Assembly: GCA_964528875.1 (NCBI GenBank)
Contig: CAZGUI010000023.1
Coordinates: forward strand, 1 to 37,085
Direction: 5' to 3'
DNA: 37,085 nucleotides
Origin: Bacteroides_E sp964528875
Lineage (GTDB): Bacteria > Bacteroidota > Bacteroidia > Bacteroidales > Bacteroidaceae
Shown: positions 16,910-25,207 of the stretch, in pieces
How positions within the stretch are numbered: the stretch's first letter is position 1
Layout: the number at the start of each line of letters is the position of its first letter
Notes under the pieces: generated by a model
The model's database searches: none
What the model was told of the DNA's origin: nothing
Seen by the model: the letters and a program-made list of their open reading frames with translations, nothing else
Translations under genes and position numbers: made by a program

Positions 16910-17977
16910 ATGATAAATCAACGATACACCAAAGAAAACTATAGTGCCGGTGAAGCTCAGCGAATAGCTCACGAGATAGCTTTTGGTCCTATTGTATTTC
17001 AAATTTCACGTTTGATGATTAAATTTGGACTCTTTGAGCTTTTATCAAATCACAAAGAAGGGCTTACTTTGGATGAGATTATTGTACAAACGAAATTGTC
17101 TAAGTATGCTGTGAAAATTCTTTTAGAATCTTCTCTAACCATAGGCTCTGTACTTTTTCAAAATGAGAAGTTCGTTTTGTCAAAAATAGGCTGGTTTCTA
17201 TTGAAAGATGAAATGTTACGTGTTAATATGGACTTCAATCACGATGTGAATTATAAAGGTTTATTTCATTTAGAGGAAGCTTTACTCGAAGGTAAACCTG
17301 CAGGCTTGAAAGAGTTGGGAAATTGGCCTACTATATATGAAGGCTTGTCTTCTTTAGAAAAAGGAGTGCAAGATAGCTGGTTTGCTTTTGATCATTTTTA
17401 TTCCAATGGTTCTTTTAAAGAAGCTCTTCAAGTTGTTTTTACTCATCAGGTCAATCGGTTACTGGATGTTGGTGGAAATACAGGGAAGTGGGCTTTAGAG
17501 TGTGTCAATTATGATTCTACTGTTGAAGTAACTATTGCAGACTTACCACAACAAATTGAGATGATGAAAAAAAACACAGCTACTGACCCATACTCTAATC
17601 GTATTCATGGGTATGGAGTGGATTTATTGGATGAAAAGAGTGTATTGCCTAAGGGATTTGATGTAGTATGGATGAGTCAGTTTTTAGACTGTTTCTCAGA
17701 GGAAGAAGTAGTCAGGATACTTTCTAAAGCAAAACAAAGCCTGTCTGAAGAGGGGCGAATCTTTATAATGGAAACGCTTTGGGATCGTCAAAAATTTGAA
17801 ACTGCTTCCTACGATTTAACTCAAATCAGCGTTTATTTCACAGCCATGGCCAATGGAAACAGTAAAATGTTTTATTCTGAAGATTTAATAGAGTATATAA
17901 AACGAGCAGGATTGGAAGTGGAACATATTTATGATCATCTAGGGTATGGACATAGCATTTTACAGTGTAAACGCTAG
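16910..17977 (+). CDS. SAM-dependent methyltransferase (O-methyltransferase fold)
   Basis: A protein of 355 residues with an N-terminal winged-helix dimerisation domain (FELLSNHKEGLTLDEIIVQT) as in small-molecule O-methyltransferases, followed by a Rossmann domain with the SAM motif DVGGNTGKW from Asp186. ADLPQQIEMMK is the acidic strand region after it, and SEEGRIFIMETLW is the post-motif strand. It lacks membrane segments. In aryl-polyene pigments the aromatic ring is often methylated; this enzyme could methylate the ring carbon or hydroxyl, but the regiochemistry cannot be read. It lies 22 bases after the acyltransferase and 2 bases before a dehydratase. Confidence 0.88.
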   Translation: MINQRYTKENYSAGEAQRIAHEIAFGPIVFQISRLMIKFGLFELLSNHKEGLTLDEIIVQTKLSKYAVKILLESSLTIGSVLFQNEKFVLSKIGWFLLKDEMLRVNMDFNHDVNYKGLFHLEEALLEGKPAGLKELGNWPTIYEGLSSLEKGVQDSWFAFDHFYSNGSFKEALQVVFTHQVNRLLDVGGNTGKWALECVNYDSTVEVTIADLPQQIEMMKKNTATDPYSNRIHGYGVDLLDEKSVLPKGFDVVWMSQFLDCFSEEEVVRILSKAKQSLSEEGRIFIMETLWDRQKFETASYDLTQISVYFTAMANGNSKMFYSEDLIEYIKRAGLEVEHIYDHLGYGHSILQCKR

Positions 17978-17979
17978 TT

Positions 17980-18420
17980 ATGGAAAATATAGAATATTTA
18001 GGAGAGAAAGTTTTTCAGTTGATTCCCCAAAGAGCCCCCATAGTGATGATTGATGGATTCAAAGGATTCAGAGATGATGTCTCTTTAACCTCGTTGAATA
18101 TATCAGAAGATAATATCTTTGTACACAATGGATGCTTTATAGAATCCGGAGTTATAGAGCATGTTGCTCAATCGGCTGCAGCTAGAGTGGGGTATCTTGC
18201 CCATCAAAATAAAAAAGAAATACCTTTAGGGTTTATCGGGTCTGTTGATAAATTTGAATTTGTAGAATTACCTACTGTTGGTGATGTGTTAAATACTGAA
18301 ATTTCTATTGTTCAAGAGATTTTTGATATTACATTGATTCACGCAAAGGTATTTAATCGTGATAAAATGATTGCTTCAGGTAATATGAAGATTTTTTTAC
18401 AGAAAAATGAGAAAGAGTAA
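17980..18420 (+). CDS. ApeP-like hot-dog 3-hydroxyacyl-ACP dehydratase
   Basis: A hot-dog fold protein of 146 residues. PQRAPIVMIDGFKGF at 16-30 matches the dehydratase N-terminus. His49 and Glu60 lie in NGCFIESGVIEHVAQSAAAR, which resembles the G-IE-AAQ helix of the ApeP-like dehydratases of aryl-polyene clusters more than the longer FabZ loop, because the His-to-Glu gap is 11 residues instead of 14. It should remove water from the 3-hydroxyacyl-ACP to form the conjugated double bonds. A second hot-dog protein at 24839-25207 is probably its partner, as in the known ApeI/ApeP pairing. It overlaps the following thioesterase by 14 bases. Confidence 0.82.
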   Translation: MENIEYLGEKVFQLIPQRAPIVMIDGFKGFRDDVSLTSLNISEDNIFVHNGCFIESGVIEHVAQSAAARVGYLAHQNKKEIPLGFIGSVDKFEFVELPTVGDVLNTEISIVQEIFDITLIHAKVFNRDKMIASGNMKIFLQKNEKE

Positions 18421-18853
18421 ACCATACGATGAAGAGAAAATAGCTTTAGTAAATAGAGCGCGTATTAAAGTGCGTTTTAGTGAAACTGATGCTATGGGGG
18501 TAGTTTGGCATGGAAACTACATTAAGTTCTTTGAAGATGGTCGTGAGGCATTTGGACAGGAGTTTGGACTAGAATATCTTTTGATTTACGAAAGTGGTTT
18601 TACTGCTCCAATAGTAGATGTTGGATGCCAATATAAACACTCCCTTACTTTTGGGGAAGAAGTTATTATTGAAACCGGTTATGTGCCTTGTGCTGCTGCT
18701 AAGATTCAGTTTATCTATAAAATATTGAGAGCTTCTGATGAACAAATAATGGCTCAAGGTCATACTGTACAAGTGTTTCTGAATTCATCAAAAGAATTGG
18801 AATTGCTAAATCCTAAATTCTATAAAGAGTGGAAAGGTAGATGGAATCTATAA
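18407..18853 (+). CDS. 4HBT-type acyl-CoA/acyl-ACP thioesterase
   Basis: A protein of 148 residues of the 4-hydroxybenzoyl-CoA thioesterase superfamily (YbgC-like). The signature RFSETDAMGVVWHGNYIKFF has the catalytic Asp28, His35 and the downstream FFEDGRE. It forms a hot-dog fold and is probably cytoplasmic. It could release the finished polyene from the carrier or edit stalled chains; proteobacterial aryl-polyene clusters carry a comparable thioesterase. It overlaps its neighbours on both sides (14 and 13 bases), which suggests tightly fixed stoichiometry. Alternatively it hydrolyses CoA esters of the aromatic starter. Confidence 0.87.
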   Translation: MRKSKPYDEEKIALVNRARIKVRFSETDAMGVVWHGNYIKFFEDGREAFGQEFGLEYLLIYESGFTAPIVDVGCQYKHSLTFGEEVIIETGYVPCAAAKIQFIYKILRASDEQIMAQGHTVQVFLNSSKELELLNPKFYKEWKGRWNL

Positions 18854-20610
18854 GAAAAACCTACATAATAGCAGATACTTTGATGAGTTCTCTGGGTGGA
18901 AATACCGACGAGAACTTGAAAGCAATAGAACGATATCGATCGGGGATAGTTTTAGGTAATTATTTGAGAGTGTCGGAAACTGCTATGCCTGTAGCTCTTA
19001 TTGATGAGAACTTTTATTCCTCATTACAGCAGAATATCCAAGGTGATTTTTCCAGAGCAGAACTTTTAATTATTCAGGCAATTAGAGAAGTATTGCGACA
19101 AATAGATTTAGATATCAGCTCTCAAAAAACAGGTCTTATCATTTCCACCACTAAAGGAAATATAGACTTACTTACTACCTCGGAAGGTGCAGTTAATTCT
19201 TCAGTGTATCTTCCCTCTTTAGCTAAAAAAATAGCTCATTATTTTAATGTTACGCGTGAAATTCAAATCGTTTCAAATGCTTGTATCTCTGGTGTATCTT
19301 CATTAATCATAGCTAAAAGGTATATTGAAAGTGGAGCTTTTGACCATGTCATCGTAGTAGGGTGCGATGTATTATCTCGTTTTATAACAAGTGGATTTAT
19401 GTCTTTCAAATCCATTAGTCCAACCCGTTGCAAACCCTATGATACTGCTAGAGATGGTCTGAGTTTAGGTGAGGCTTGTGGTGTTATGGTTTTAAGTAGT
19501 GCATATCAAGAAGGTGCAGTGGTGTTGTCGGGTGGTGCTATAAGTAATGATGCAAACCACATATCAGGGCCTTCAAGAACAGGTTATGAATTGCATTTAG
19601 CTATAAAGAGGGCTATGGAGGAGGCACAAGTTTCTTCGCATGACATTAGTTTTGTTAATCTGCATGGAACTGCTACCCTCTATAATGATGAAATGGAGTC
19701 TAAAGCTATAGAACTAAGTCGGTTGAGTGAAGTACCGGTACAGAGCTTAAAAGGCTATTTTGGACATACACTAGGTGCATCGGGAGTTATTGAATCTATC
19801 ATTTCAATTCATCAACTGAAAAAAGGTCGGCTATGGGGAACTTTAGGCTTTGAAACGTTAGGTACTCCTAAATATTTACAGGTATTTAATAAACATTCCT
19901 CTATCCCTATGAAGCATTGTCTTAAAACAGCGTCAGGTTTTGGTGGATGTAACGCTTCTGTTGTTTTTAGTCTTCCTGAATTTGCCCAAACTCAATCCAA
20001 AGGGACTACTACCTATACTTATAGTGTTGAGAGAAGAGTGATTATTCAAAACAGTAAGATTATTGTAGATGGAGAGTCTAATTTTCAATCGGAAGCTACT
20101 GATTTTGGTCTTTTCATTCGGGAAGCGTTTAGAAGTCTGAATGAATCCGATATGAAATTCTATAAAATGGACAATTTATGCAAGCTGGGTTATATGGCAG
20201 CCTTCCATTTATTAAAGGATATCAAATACAATGAAGAGAAAATAGCTATTCTTTGTGCAAATAAAAGTTCCTCTTTAGATACTGACTTGAAGCATGTTGA
20301 GCAAATAAATCGGTATGGAGATGCAGGAGCTAGTCCTTCTGTTTTTGTTTACACTTTACCCAATGTGGTACTAGGTGAGATTTGCATTAAGTATAAGATA
20401 AAAGGAGAAAATACATTCTTTATTGCAGAACAGTATGAAGAGCAAGAACTGACTGAATATGCAAAAATGGTATTACAAAAGAATAACTTAGATTATTGTA
20501 TTGTAGGTTGGTGTGAGTTATATAAAAACAATTATAAAGCAGATTTTAAATTAATAAAGCAGAATAGATATGGAACAGTTAATAGAGAACTTAAAGAAAC
20601 AATTGATTGA
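18841..20610 (+). CDS. Beta-ketoacyl synthase with a degenerate KS-like C-terminal extension
   Basis: At 589 residues this is about 190 longer than a standard ketosynthase. Residues 1-385 form a complete KS: Cys148 (SNACISGVSS), His275 (NLHGTATLYND), His309 (GYFGHTLGASG) and a C-terminal GFGGCNASVVFSL. The tail (about 400-589) looks like the N-terminal half of another KS. KIAILCANKSSS resembles the strand before the KS loop, and SPSVFVYTLPNVVLGEICIK, near 499-518, matches the NPFFVPMMMPNMAAGQIAIR type motif, but it lacks a catalytic Cys and ends where the second half should begin. It may act as a built-in chain-length or docking domain. It overlaps the second ACP gene by 41 bases. Confidence 0.85.
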   Translation: MESIRKTYIIADTLMSSLGGNTDENLKAIERYRSGIVLGNYLRVSETAMPVALIDENFYSSLQQNIQGDFSRAELLIIQAIREVLRQIDLDISSQKTGLIISTTKGNIDLLTTSEGAVNSSVYLPSLAKKIAHYFNVTREIQIVSNACISGVSSLIIAKRYIESGAFDHVIVVGCDVLSRFITSGFMSFKSISPTRCKPYDTARDGLSLGEACGVMVLSSAYQEGAVVLSGGAISNDANHISGPSRTGYELHLAIKRAMEEAQVSSHDISFVNLHGTATLYNDEMESKAIELSRLSEVPVQSLKGYFGHTLGASGVIESIISIHQLKKGRLWGTLGFETLGTPKYLQVFNKHSSIPMKHCLKTASGFGGCNASVVFSLPEFAQTQSKGTTTYTYSVERRVIIQNSKIIVDGESNFQSEATDFGLFIREAFRSLNESDMKFYKMDNLCKLGYMAAFHLLKDIKYNEEKIAILCANKSSSLDTDLKHVEQINRYGDAGASPSVFVYTLPNVVLGEICIKYKIKGENTFFIAEQYEEQELTEYAKMVLQKNNLDYCIVGWCELYKNNYKADFKLIKQNRYGTVNRELKETID

Positions 20611-20824
20611 AGCTCTAAACTTGGAAGATATTACCCCCGATGATATTGATGTCAGTGCTCCTTTGTTTGGCGAAGGATTGGCTTTAGATTCAATTGATGC
20701 ATTGGAAATTATGCTGATTTTAGAGAGAGAGTACGGAGTTAAGATTGAAAATTCTGCTGAAGCAAAAGAAATATTTTACTCTGTTCAAACTTTAGCCAAT
20801 TACATCCAAGAAAATCAAAAATGA
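20570..20824 (+). CDS. Acyl carrier protein (second of two)
   Basis: A carrier protein of 84 residues with attachment Ser41 in LALDSIDALEIMLILEREYG. The ATG at 20570 lies inside the end of the long KS gene (41-base overlap) and is needed to include helix I (MEQLIENLKKQLIEALNLED), so this start is preferred. The stop overlaps the next KS by 4 bases. The DSIDALE helix II differs from the DSLDLVD of the first ACP, suggesting different partners. It requires phosphopantetheinylation by an enzyme encoded elsewhere. Confidence 0.94.
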   Translation: MEQLIENLKKQLIEALNLEDITPDDIDVSAPLFGEGLALDSIDALEIMLILEREYGVKIENSAEAKEIFYSVQTLANYIQENQK

Positions 20825-22014
20825 CAAGAGTTTATGTAACCGGATTAGGTGTGGTCTCTGCTATAGGATTGAATGTTATGGAGAATGTTAACTCCTTACG
20901 TTCACAAAAGACAGGAATAGGTAGAAATACACTTTTTACAACAAAACTAAATGTTCCGGTAGGTCAGGTCAAGTATAGCAATGAAGATATCTGTACTTTG
21001 CTTGGTCTTCAAGTTAAACAAGGTGTTTCAAGAACAGCTTTGTTAGGAATGTTAGCAGCTAAAGAGGCGTTAGAAGATGCAGGTGTTGACTCCGGTTACA
21101 AAAATAGAGGTCTTATCTCAGCTACTTCTGTAGGGGGAATGGACTTAAGTGAAAACTTTTACAAATTATACAGAGCAGACAATTCTTCCGGGGATTTACA
21201 TGACTTGCTTATGCACGATTGCGGCGCGAGTACAAAGGCTATAGCATCCTACCTGAATATTGATGGATTTACAACTACAATCAGTACGGCTTGTTCCTCT
21301 GCCTCTAATGCTATTATGTTGGGTGCACGTTTAATTAAACAAGGATTGCTAGACACTGTAGTTGTAGGAGGTACCGATGCATTATGTCGGTTTACAATGA
21401 ATGGGTTTAATTCCTTGTTGATTTTAGATCAAGAACTGTGCCGACCTTTTGATAATTCACGTAATGGCTTGAATTTAGGGGAGGGAGCCGGTTATTTAGT
21501 ACTACAATCGGATAAGGTAATAACTCCCAATAAAAAGCCTTATTGTGAACTTACAGGCTATTCAAATGTGAATGAAGCATATCATCAAACGGGTAGTTCT
21601 CCTGAGGGTGATGGTGCTTTAGACGCTATGAACGAAGCCTTGAGAATTGCACAAATCGCTCCCGAGGAAATTGATTACATAAACGTACATGGAACAGGAA
21701 CTCCTACAAACGATTATTCGGAAGGAATGGCTATGAAACGTTTGTTTGGAGAGCATATGCCCCCTTTTAGTTCGGTGAAGTCGTATATTGGTCATACATT
21801 AGGAGCTTCAGAGGGTATTGAGGCTGTATATTCTGCCCTCTCAGTAAAAGAGGGGTTCTTATATCCTAATCTAAACTTCAATACATCCATTGAGGGATTA
21901 GGTTTACAACCTCAAATGGAATGGAAAGAGAGGGAAAGCCTAAGGAATGTCCTTTCCAACTCTTTTGGTTTTGGTGGAAGTAACTCTTCTTTAATCTTTT
22001 CATTAATTAAATAA
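20821..22014 (+). CDS. Beta-ketoacyl-ACP synthase, complete triad
   Basis: A KS of 397 residues with nucleophile Cys158 (STACSSASNAI), His290 (NVHGTGTPTND) and His325 (KSYIGHTLGASEG), and the C-terminal SFGFGGSNSSLIF. It is predicted active. The next gene encodes a shorter KS-like protein without these residues and begins 2 bases after this stop. This arrangement matches the KS/chain-length-factor pairs of type II polyketide and aryl-polyene systems, so this is the best candidate for the main extending ketosynthase. It is coupled to the ACP gene before it by a 4-base overlap. Confidence 0.92.
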   Translation: MTRVYVTGLGVVSAIGLNVMENVNSLRSQKTGIGRNTLFTTKLNVPVGQVKYSNEDICTLLGLQVKQGVSRTALLGMLAAKEALEDAGVDSGYKNRGLISATSVGGMDLSENFYKLYRADNSSGDLHDLLMHDCGASTKAIASYLNIDGFTTTISTACSSASNAIMLGARLIKQGLLDTVVVGGTDALCRFTMNGFNSLLILDQELCRPFDNSRNGLNLGEGAGYLVLQSDKVITPNKKPYCELTGYSNVNEAYHQTGSSPEGDGALDAMNEALRIAQIAPEEIDYINVHGTGTPTNDYSEGMAMKRLFGEHMPPFSSVKSYIGHTLGASEGIEAVYSALSVKEGFLYPNLNFNTSIEGLGLQPQMEWKERESLRNVLSNSFGFGGSNSSLIFSLIK

Positions 22015-22016
22015 CG

Positions 22017-22970
22017 ATGGCCTATTTTATAAATCGCATTTCAGATCTGAATTTTGGTGTTAGATGTATTGATAATGTAGAGACTATCTGTATGGATGAA
22101 CCTGATTATAAGGCTATCATTACGAATGCCAATATGCGTAGGAGAATGAGCCGAATCATTAAGATGTCCGTATCTTCCGCTTTGGATTGCATTAAAGACG
22201 TAGATTCTACTCAAATTGAAGCCATCATCACAGCTACAGGTTTAGGTTGTTTACATGATACAGAGAAGTTTATGGATAACCTCATGAAGTATGATGAAGG
22301 AGCATTAAATCCGACTACTTTTATTCAATCTACCTTTAATACTGTAAGTGCTCAAATAGCTTTACTCTTAGGATTAAAGGTTTACAATATGACTTATGTG
22401 CATGGTGGACTGAGTTTTGAAACTGCGTTGACAGATGCTTTATTGTGCTTGGATGAAGGAAAGAAACAGGTGTTGCTTGGTGCTTTTGATGAATTGACTG
22501 AAACCGGGTTTATTTTACAAAACAAATTAGGTCTCTTTAGAAACGGGATAAAAGCAGGTGAAGGAGCACAGTTCTTTTTGTTAAGTAATGAAAGAACAGA
22601 GCAGACTCAAGCAGAAATTATAAGTGCAGAAACTTTTACGAATGACTTTATCTCTTCTGATATCAACCTAAGGATAAAAAGCTTTTTGTCAAAAAATAAA
22701 TTAATGGAGAATGATGTTTCGCTCTTTATCTCCGGGAAGAATGGTAATGTTTCTAAAGATATAAAATATAAAAAGGTCGAAGATCAACTATTTTCTAAGG
22801 CTCATTGTGTGGGGTTCAAGCAAGATTGTGGTGAATATCCTACAGCTATGGCTTATGGATTGAACTTCGCTGTGCAAAAACTCATAACACAAGGTGGAGA
22901 ATATGCTTTACTCTTTAATCATCACGGTGTGAATGAAAACTCTTTAATTTTGATTAAAAAAATGTTATGA
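22017..22970 (+). CDS. Ketosynthase-like protein lacking catalytic residues (chain-length-factor-like)
   Basis: A thiolase-fold protein of 317 residues, about 80 shorter than its neighbours. The stretch NPTTFIQSTFNTVSAQIALL aligns with the KS substrate-loop region. Where the nucleophile should be, the sequence reads TYVHGGLSFETAL (His129-Gly130-Gly131), with no cysteine. The later GHTLGAS motif is replaced by DCGEYPTAMAYG, so the second histidine is missing too. By analogy with ApeC-type and type II chain-length factors it would form a heterodimer with the KS just upstream and shape chain length. Non-catalytic status is read from sequence; the partner is inferred. It overlaps the next gene by 4 bases. 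Confidence 0.85.
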   Translation: MAYFINRISDLNFGVRCIDNVETICMDEPDYKAIITNANMRRRMSRIIKMSVSSALDCIKDVDSTQIEAIITATGLGCLHDTEKFMDNLMKYDEGALNPTTFIQSTFNTVSAQIALLLGLKVYNMTYVHGGLSFETALTDALLCLDEGKKQVLLGAFDELTETGFILQNKLGLFRNGIKAGEGAQFFLLSNERTEQTQAEIISAETFTNDFISSDINLRIKSFLSKNKLMENDVSLFISGKNGNVSKDIKYKKVEDQLFSKAHCVGFKQDCGEYPTAMAYGLNFAVQKLITQGGEYALLFNHHGVNENSLILIKKML

Positions 22971-23632
22971 TTTGGCTAGTGCTTATTATACTACTTCTGC
23001 TTCTTATATTTGCTGTGTATGCTTCGTATAGTATTCAGCTGGGGTTCTATATTAAGTCCATATGTCGTATGAGAATCAATGAGAAAATAGTCTATTTAAC
23101 TTTTGATGATGGACCTGACCCAATACAAACCCCTAAAATATTAGAAGTTCTTAAAGAATATGGTGCTGTTGCCACTTTTTTCTGTATTGGAGAAAAGGTG
23201 GAAAATCATCCGGAACTTGTAAGGCGAATACTAGAAGAAGGTCATAGGGTGGGGAATCATAGTTATAGTCATTCGAGGAAATTTCCTATTTTCTCTCTAA
23301 ATAAAATGTTGAGCGATTTAACATTGTGTGATTCAGCATTGGATAAAATAGACCCCAATAGAGAAAAACTATTTCGACCTCCTTTTGGAGTTACGAATCC
23401 TACAATTGCCAAGGCAATAATACGAAAAGGATACAAAAGTATAGGTTGGAGCATTAGAAGTTTAGATACAGTGAAAAGTCAAACTAAAGTACTTCTTAGG
23501 ATTGAAAGACAATTAAAACCCGGATCAATTTTATTATTACACGACAGGTTGAAGGCTAGTGATGAATTACTGATTAAAGTTTTAAAACTTCTTGAAGATA
23601 AAGAATATAGTTTCAATAAACCTATTCTATAG
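22967..23632 (+). CDS. Membrane-anchored NodB-type polysaccharide deacetylase
   Basis: A protein of 221 residues with an N-terminal membrane helix (about 2-22, LVLIILLLLLIFAVYASY). The NodB domain has motif 1 TFDDGPD with Asp47-Asp48, motif 2 HSYSH with metal ligands His98 and His102, motif 3 RPPFG, and the late LLLHDR motif. All metal and catalytic positions look intact, so it is predicted an active carbohydrate or amide deacetylase facing the periplasm. Its role in a pigment operon is unclear: it may remove an acetyl from a sugar head group attached by the GT2 protein at 25207-26385. After this gene comes the largest gap inside the operon. Confidence 0.88.
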   Translation: MIWLVLIILLLLLIFAVYASYSIQLGFYIKSICRMRINEKIVYLTFDDGPDPIQTPKILEVLKEYGAVATFFCIGEKVENHPELVRRILEEGHRVGNHSYSHSRKFPIFSLNKMLSDLTLCDSALDKIDPNREKLFRPPFGVTNPTIAKAIIRKGYKSIGWSIRSLDTVKSQTKVLLRIERQLKPGSILLLHDRLKASDELLIKVLKLLEDKEYSFNKPIL

Positions 23633-23656
23633 TATCACATCTACTCAAATATTTAG

Positions 23657-23664
23657 TAACTTTG
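23657..23664 (+). promoter_or_regulatory. Candidate internal promoter -7 element
   Basis: TAACTTTG matches TAnnTTTG exactly and lies 18 bases before the preferred ATG at 23683, in the longest non-coding gap of the operon (50 bases). No clear -33 TTTG is seen. If used, it would let the export half of the operon be made separately. Confidence 0.35.
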
Positions 23665-23682
23665 CCTGTCAATCAATTTGTT

Positions 23683-24321
23683 ATGATGAGAAGGTTATTA
23701 TTTATTATTGCATTAACTTTTTTAGTTTCATTAAGTGCATTCTCTCAAGGTTTTAAGAAGCTTGAAAATCTTGAGGCTTTTGAACGTACTCTTCAGAAAA
23801 GAGCAGGTACAGTTGAGTCTATCGAAAGTGCCTTTATTCAAGAGAAATACTTAGATGTTTTCGATGAAAAAGTGAAGTCTTCAGGTATGTTTTATTATAA
23901 GAAAGATCAAAAAGTTTGTCTTCAGTATAATAAACCGATAGACTATTTGATTGTAATAAATAATGGCATGTTGAAAGTGGTATCAGAGGGTAAGACATCC
24001 ATTACTGATTTAAATAAAAACAAAATGATGGCTCAAATGCAAGGATTGATTGTAGCTTCAATCATTGGAGATTTGAATCGGTTAAATACAGATTATAATG
24101 TGGAATATTTTGAAGATAACACCCATTATTTGATTCAGTTATTACCTAAGAACAAAACTATACAATCTTTCATCTATAGCATTGAAATGGTATTAGAGAA
24201 GTCAAATATGTCTGTAGATCGATTGAAATTGTCAGAAACCAAAGAGAATTATACAGAATACATCTTTGAGAATAAGAAGTTTAATAGTCTAAAGGATGAG
24301 AGTATATTTACTATACGTTAG
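23683..24321 (+). CDS. LolA-like outer-membrane lipoprotein/lipid carrier
   Basis: An in-frame TTG at 23662 exists, but the ATG at 23683 gives a clean signal peptide, MMRRLLFIIALTFLVSLSAF followed by SQG, and the TTG overlaps a promoter-like element, so 23683 is chosen. The mature ~190 residues follow the LolA pattern: SIESAFIQEKYLDVF, KVKSSGMFYYKKDQKVCLQY, a PIDYLIVINNGMLKVV strand pair, and a C-terminal SDRLKLSE-like segment (VDRLKLSETKENYTEYIF). LolA-fold proteins carry hydrophobic cargo across the periplasm. In aryl-polyene clusters such proteins are thought to move the polyene lipid or its lipoprotein. Cargo is inferred. It overlaps the next gene by 26 bases. Confidence 0.85.
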   Translation: MMRRLLFIIALTFLVSLSAFSQGFKKLENLEAFERTLQKRAGTVESIESAFIQEKYLDVFDEKVKSSGMFYYKKDQKVCLQYNKPIDYLIVINNGMLKVVSEGKTSITDLNKNKMMAQMQGLIVASIIGDLNRLNTDYNVEYFEDNTHYLIQLLPKNKTIQSFIYSIEMVLEKSNMSVDRLKLSETKENYTEYIFENKKFNSLKDESIFTIR

Positions 24322-24829
24322 TTTGTTTTTCTTTTTGTTCTTATCTGTAGGTTGTTCCTCTTATAAATGGATGGAAGACTCTTCAGTTATTATAGAGGCT
24401 CAAACTGAACAGTCAGAGAAATATAACCTGCAAATTGATTTCAGGAAACACCATTTTAGTGGTATTCTCTTGATTAAGAGGATGAATAGTAGTGAAATAC
24501 GCATCATTGGTGCTACTCACTTTGGGTTGAGTTTATTTGATTTTTCTATAAAGAATAATCAGTTCATCATAAACGATTGTATTGAGCCTTTGAAGAAAAA
24601 GAAATTACTAAAACTGCTAGAGCGAGATTTTAAACAATTATTGTTGAGTAATCAGAAAAGAAAGATAAAATCAGCGGTAAATACTTCTAAGGAGTTTACT
24701 TATGGTAAATTTATAGGGAAAACAAAAGTGAAAGTAAATGGCGAGGAGATCATTCCCTTTTTTAGAGTTCAGTTAAAACATCCCATGATAGGTCTGGTTA
24801 TTATCCTCGATCCTATAAATGAAAAATAG
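24296..24829 (+). CDS. Small lipoprotein, DUF3261-like position in aryl-polyene cluster
   Basis: The N-terminus MRVYLLYVSLFFFLFLSVGC is a lipoprotein signal peptide with lipobox LSVGC and acylated Cys20. The remaining ~157 residues are beta-rich with alternating hydrophobics (EIRIIGATHFGLSLFDFSIK), resembling the small DUF3261-type lipoproteins that follow LolA-like genes in proteobacterial aryl-polyene clusters. I cannot confirm that family by eye. The residue after Cys20 is Ser, and Bacteroidota sorting does not exclude outer-membrane placement. It likely works with the LolA-like carrier as an outer-membrane acceptor, comparable to the LolA-LolB pair. The start lies inside the upstream gene. 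Confidence 0.72.
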   Translation: MRVYLLYVSLFFFLFLSVGCSSYKWMEDSSVIIEAQTEQSEKYNLQIDFRKHHFSGILLIKRMNSSEIRIIGATHFGLSLFDFSIKNNQFIINDCIEPLKKKKLLKLLERDFKQLLLSNQKRKIKSAVNTSKEFTYGKFIGKTKVKVNGEEIIPFFRVQLKHPMIGLVIILDPINEK

Positions 24830-24838
24830 AAGACTAAT

Positions 24839-25207
24839 ATGTTAAACGATTTTTATACCATATTATCTGTAGAAGAAGATGCTGAATTTGTTTTGGCAAG
24901 TGTTGTGTTAAATGCCTCTCATCCCATTTATAAAGGGCACTTTGAGGGTAAACCTATTGTCCCGGGTGTTTGTATGGTTTATATGATACAAAACCTATTG
25001 GAGCAAAATGTTAGAGATAACGTCTTTTTTGAGAAGTTATCTTCCTGTAAGTTTCTTAGATCTCTTAATCCTATAGTAGATAAAGAGTTGATTTTTCAAA
25101 TCAAAAAGAAACAAGATAAGGAAGGGTTGTTAAAAGTGGAAGCACAAGGATGGGTAGGCAGCGAGGTTTTTGTTAAACTTAAAGGTACATTAAGAATAGG
25201 AGATTAA
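24839..25207 (+). CDS. ApeI/FabZ-like hot-dog dehydratase
   Basis: A protein of 122 residues with the dehydratase motif GHFEGKPIVPGV, catalytic His34, and a following central helix MVYMIQNLLEQ. In FabZ an acidic residue sits 14 positions after this histidine; here that position is Tyr48, as seen also in the ApeI-like class, which lacks the acid. It may therefore need the second hot-dog protein (17980-18420), which has an intact Glu, to form an active heterodimer. The reaction would be dehydration of 3-hydroxyacyl-ACP. It starts 9 bases after the lipoprotein gene, and its stop overlaps the next start. Confidence 0.82.
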   Translation: MLNDFYTILSVEEDAEFVLASVVLNASHPIYKGHFEGKPIVPGVCMVYMIQNLLEQNVRDNVFFEKLSSCKFLRSLNPIVDKELIFQIKKKQDKEGLLKVEAQGWVGSEVFVKLKGTLRIGD

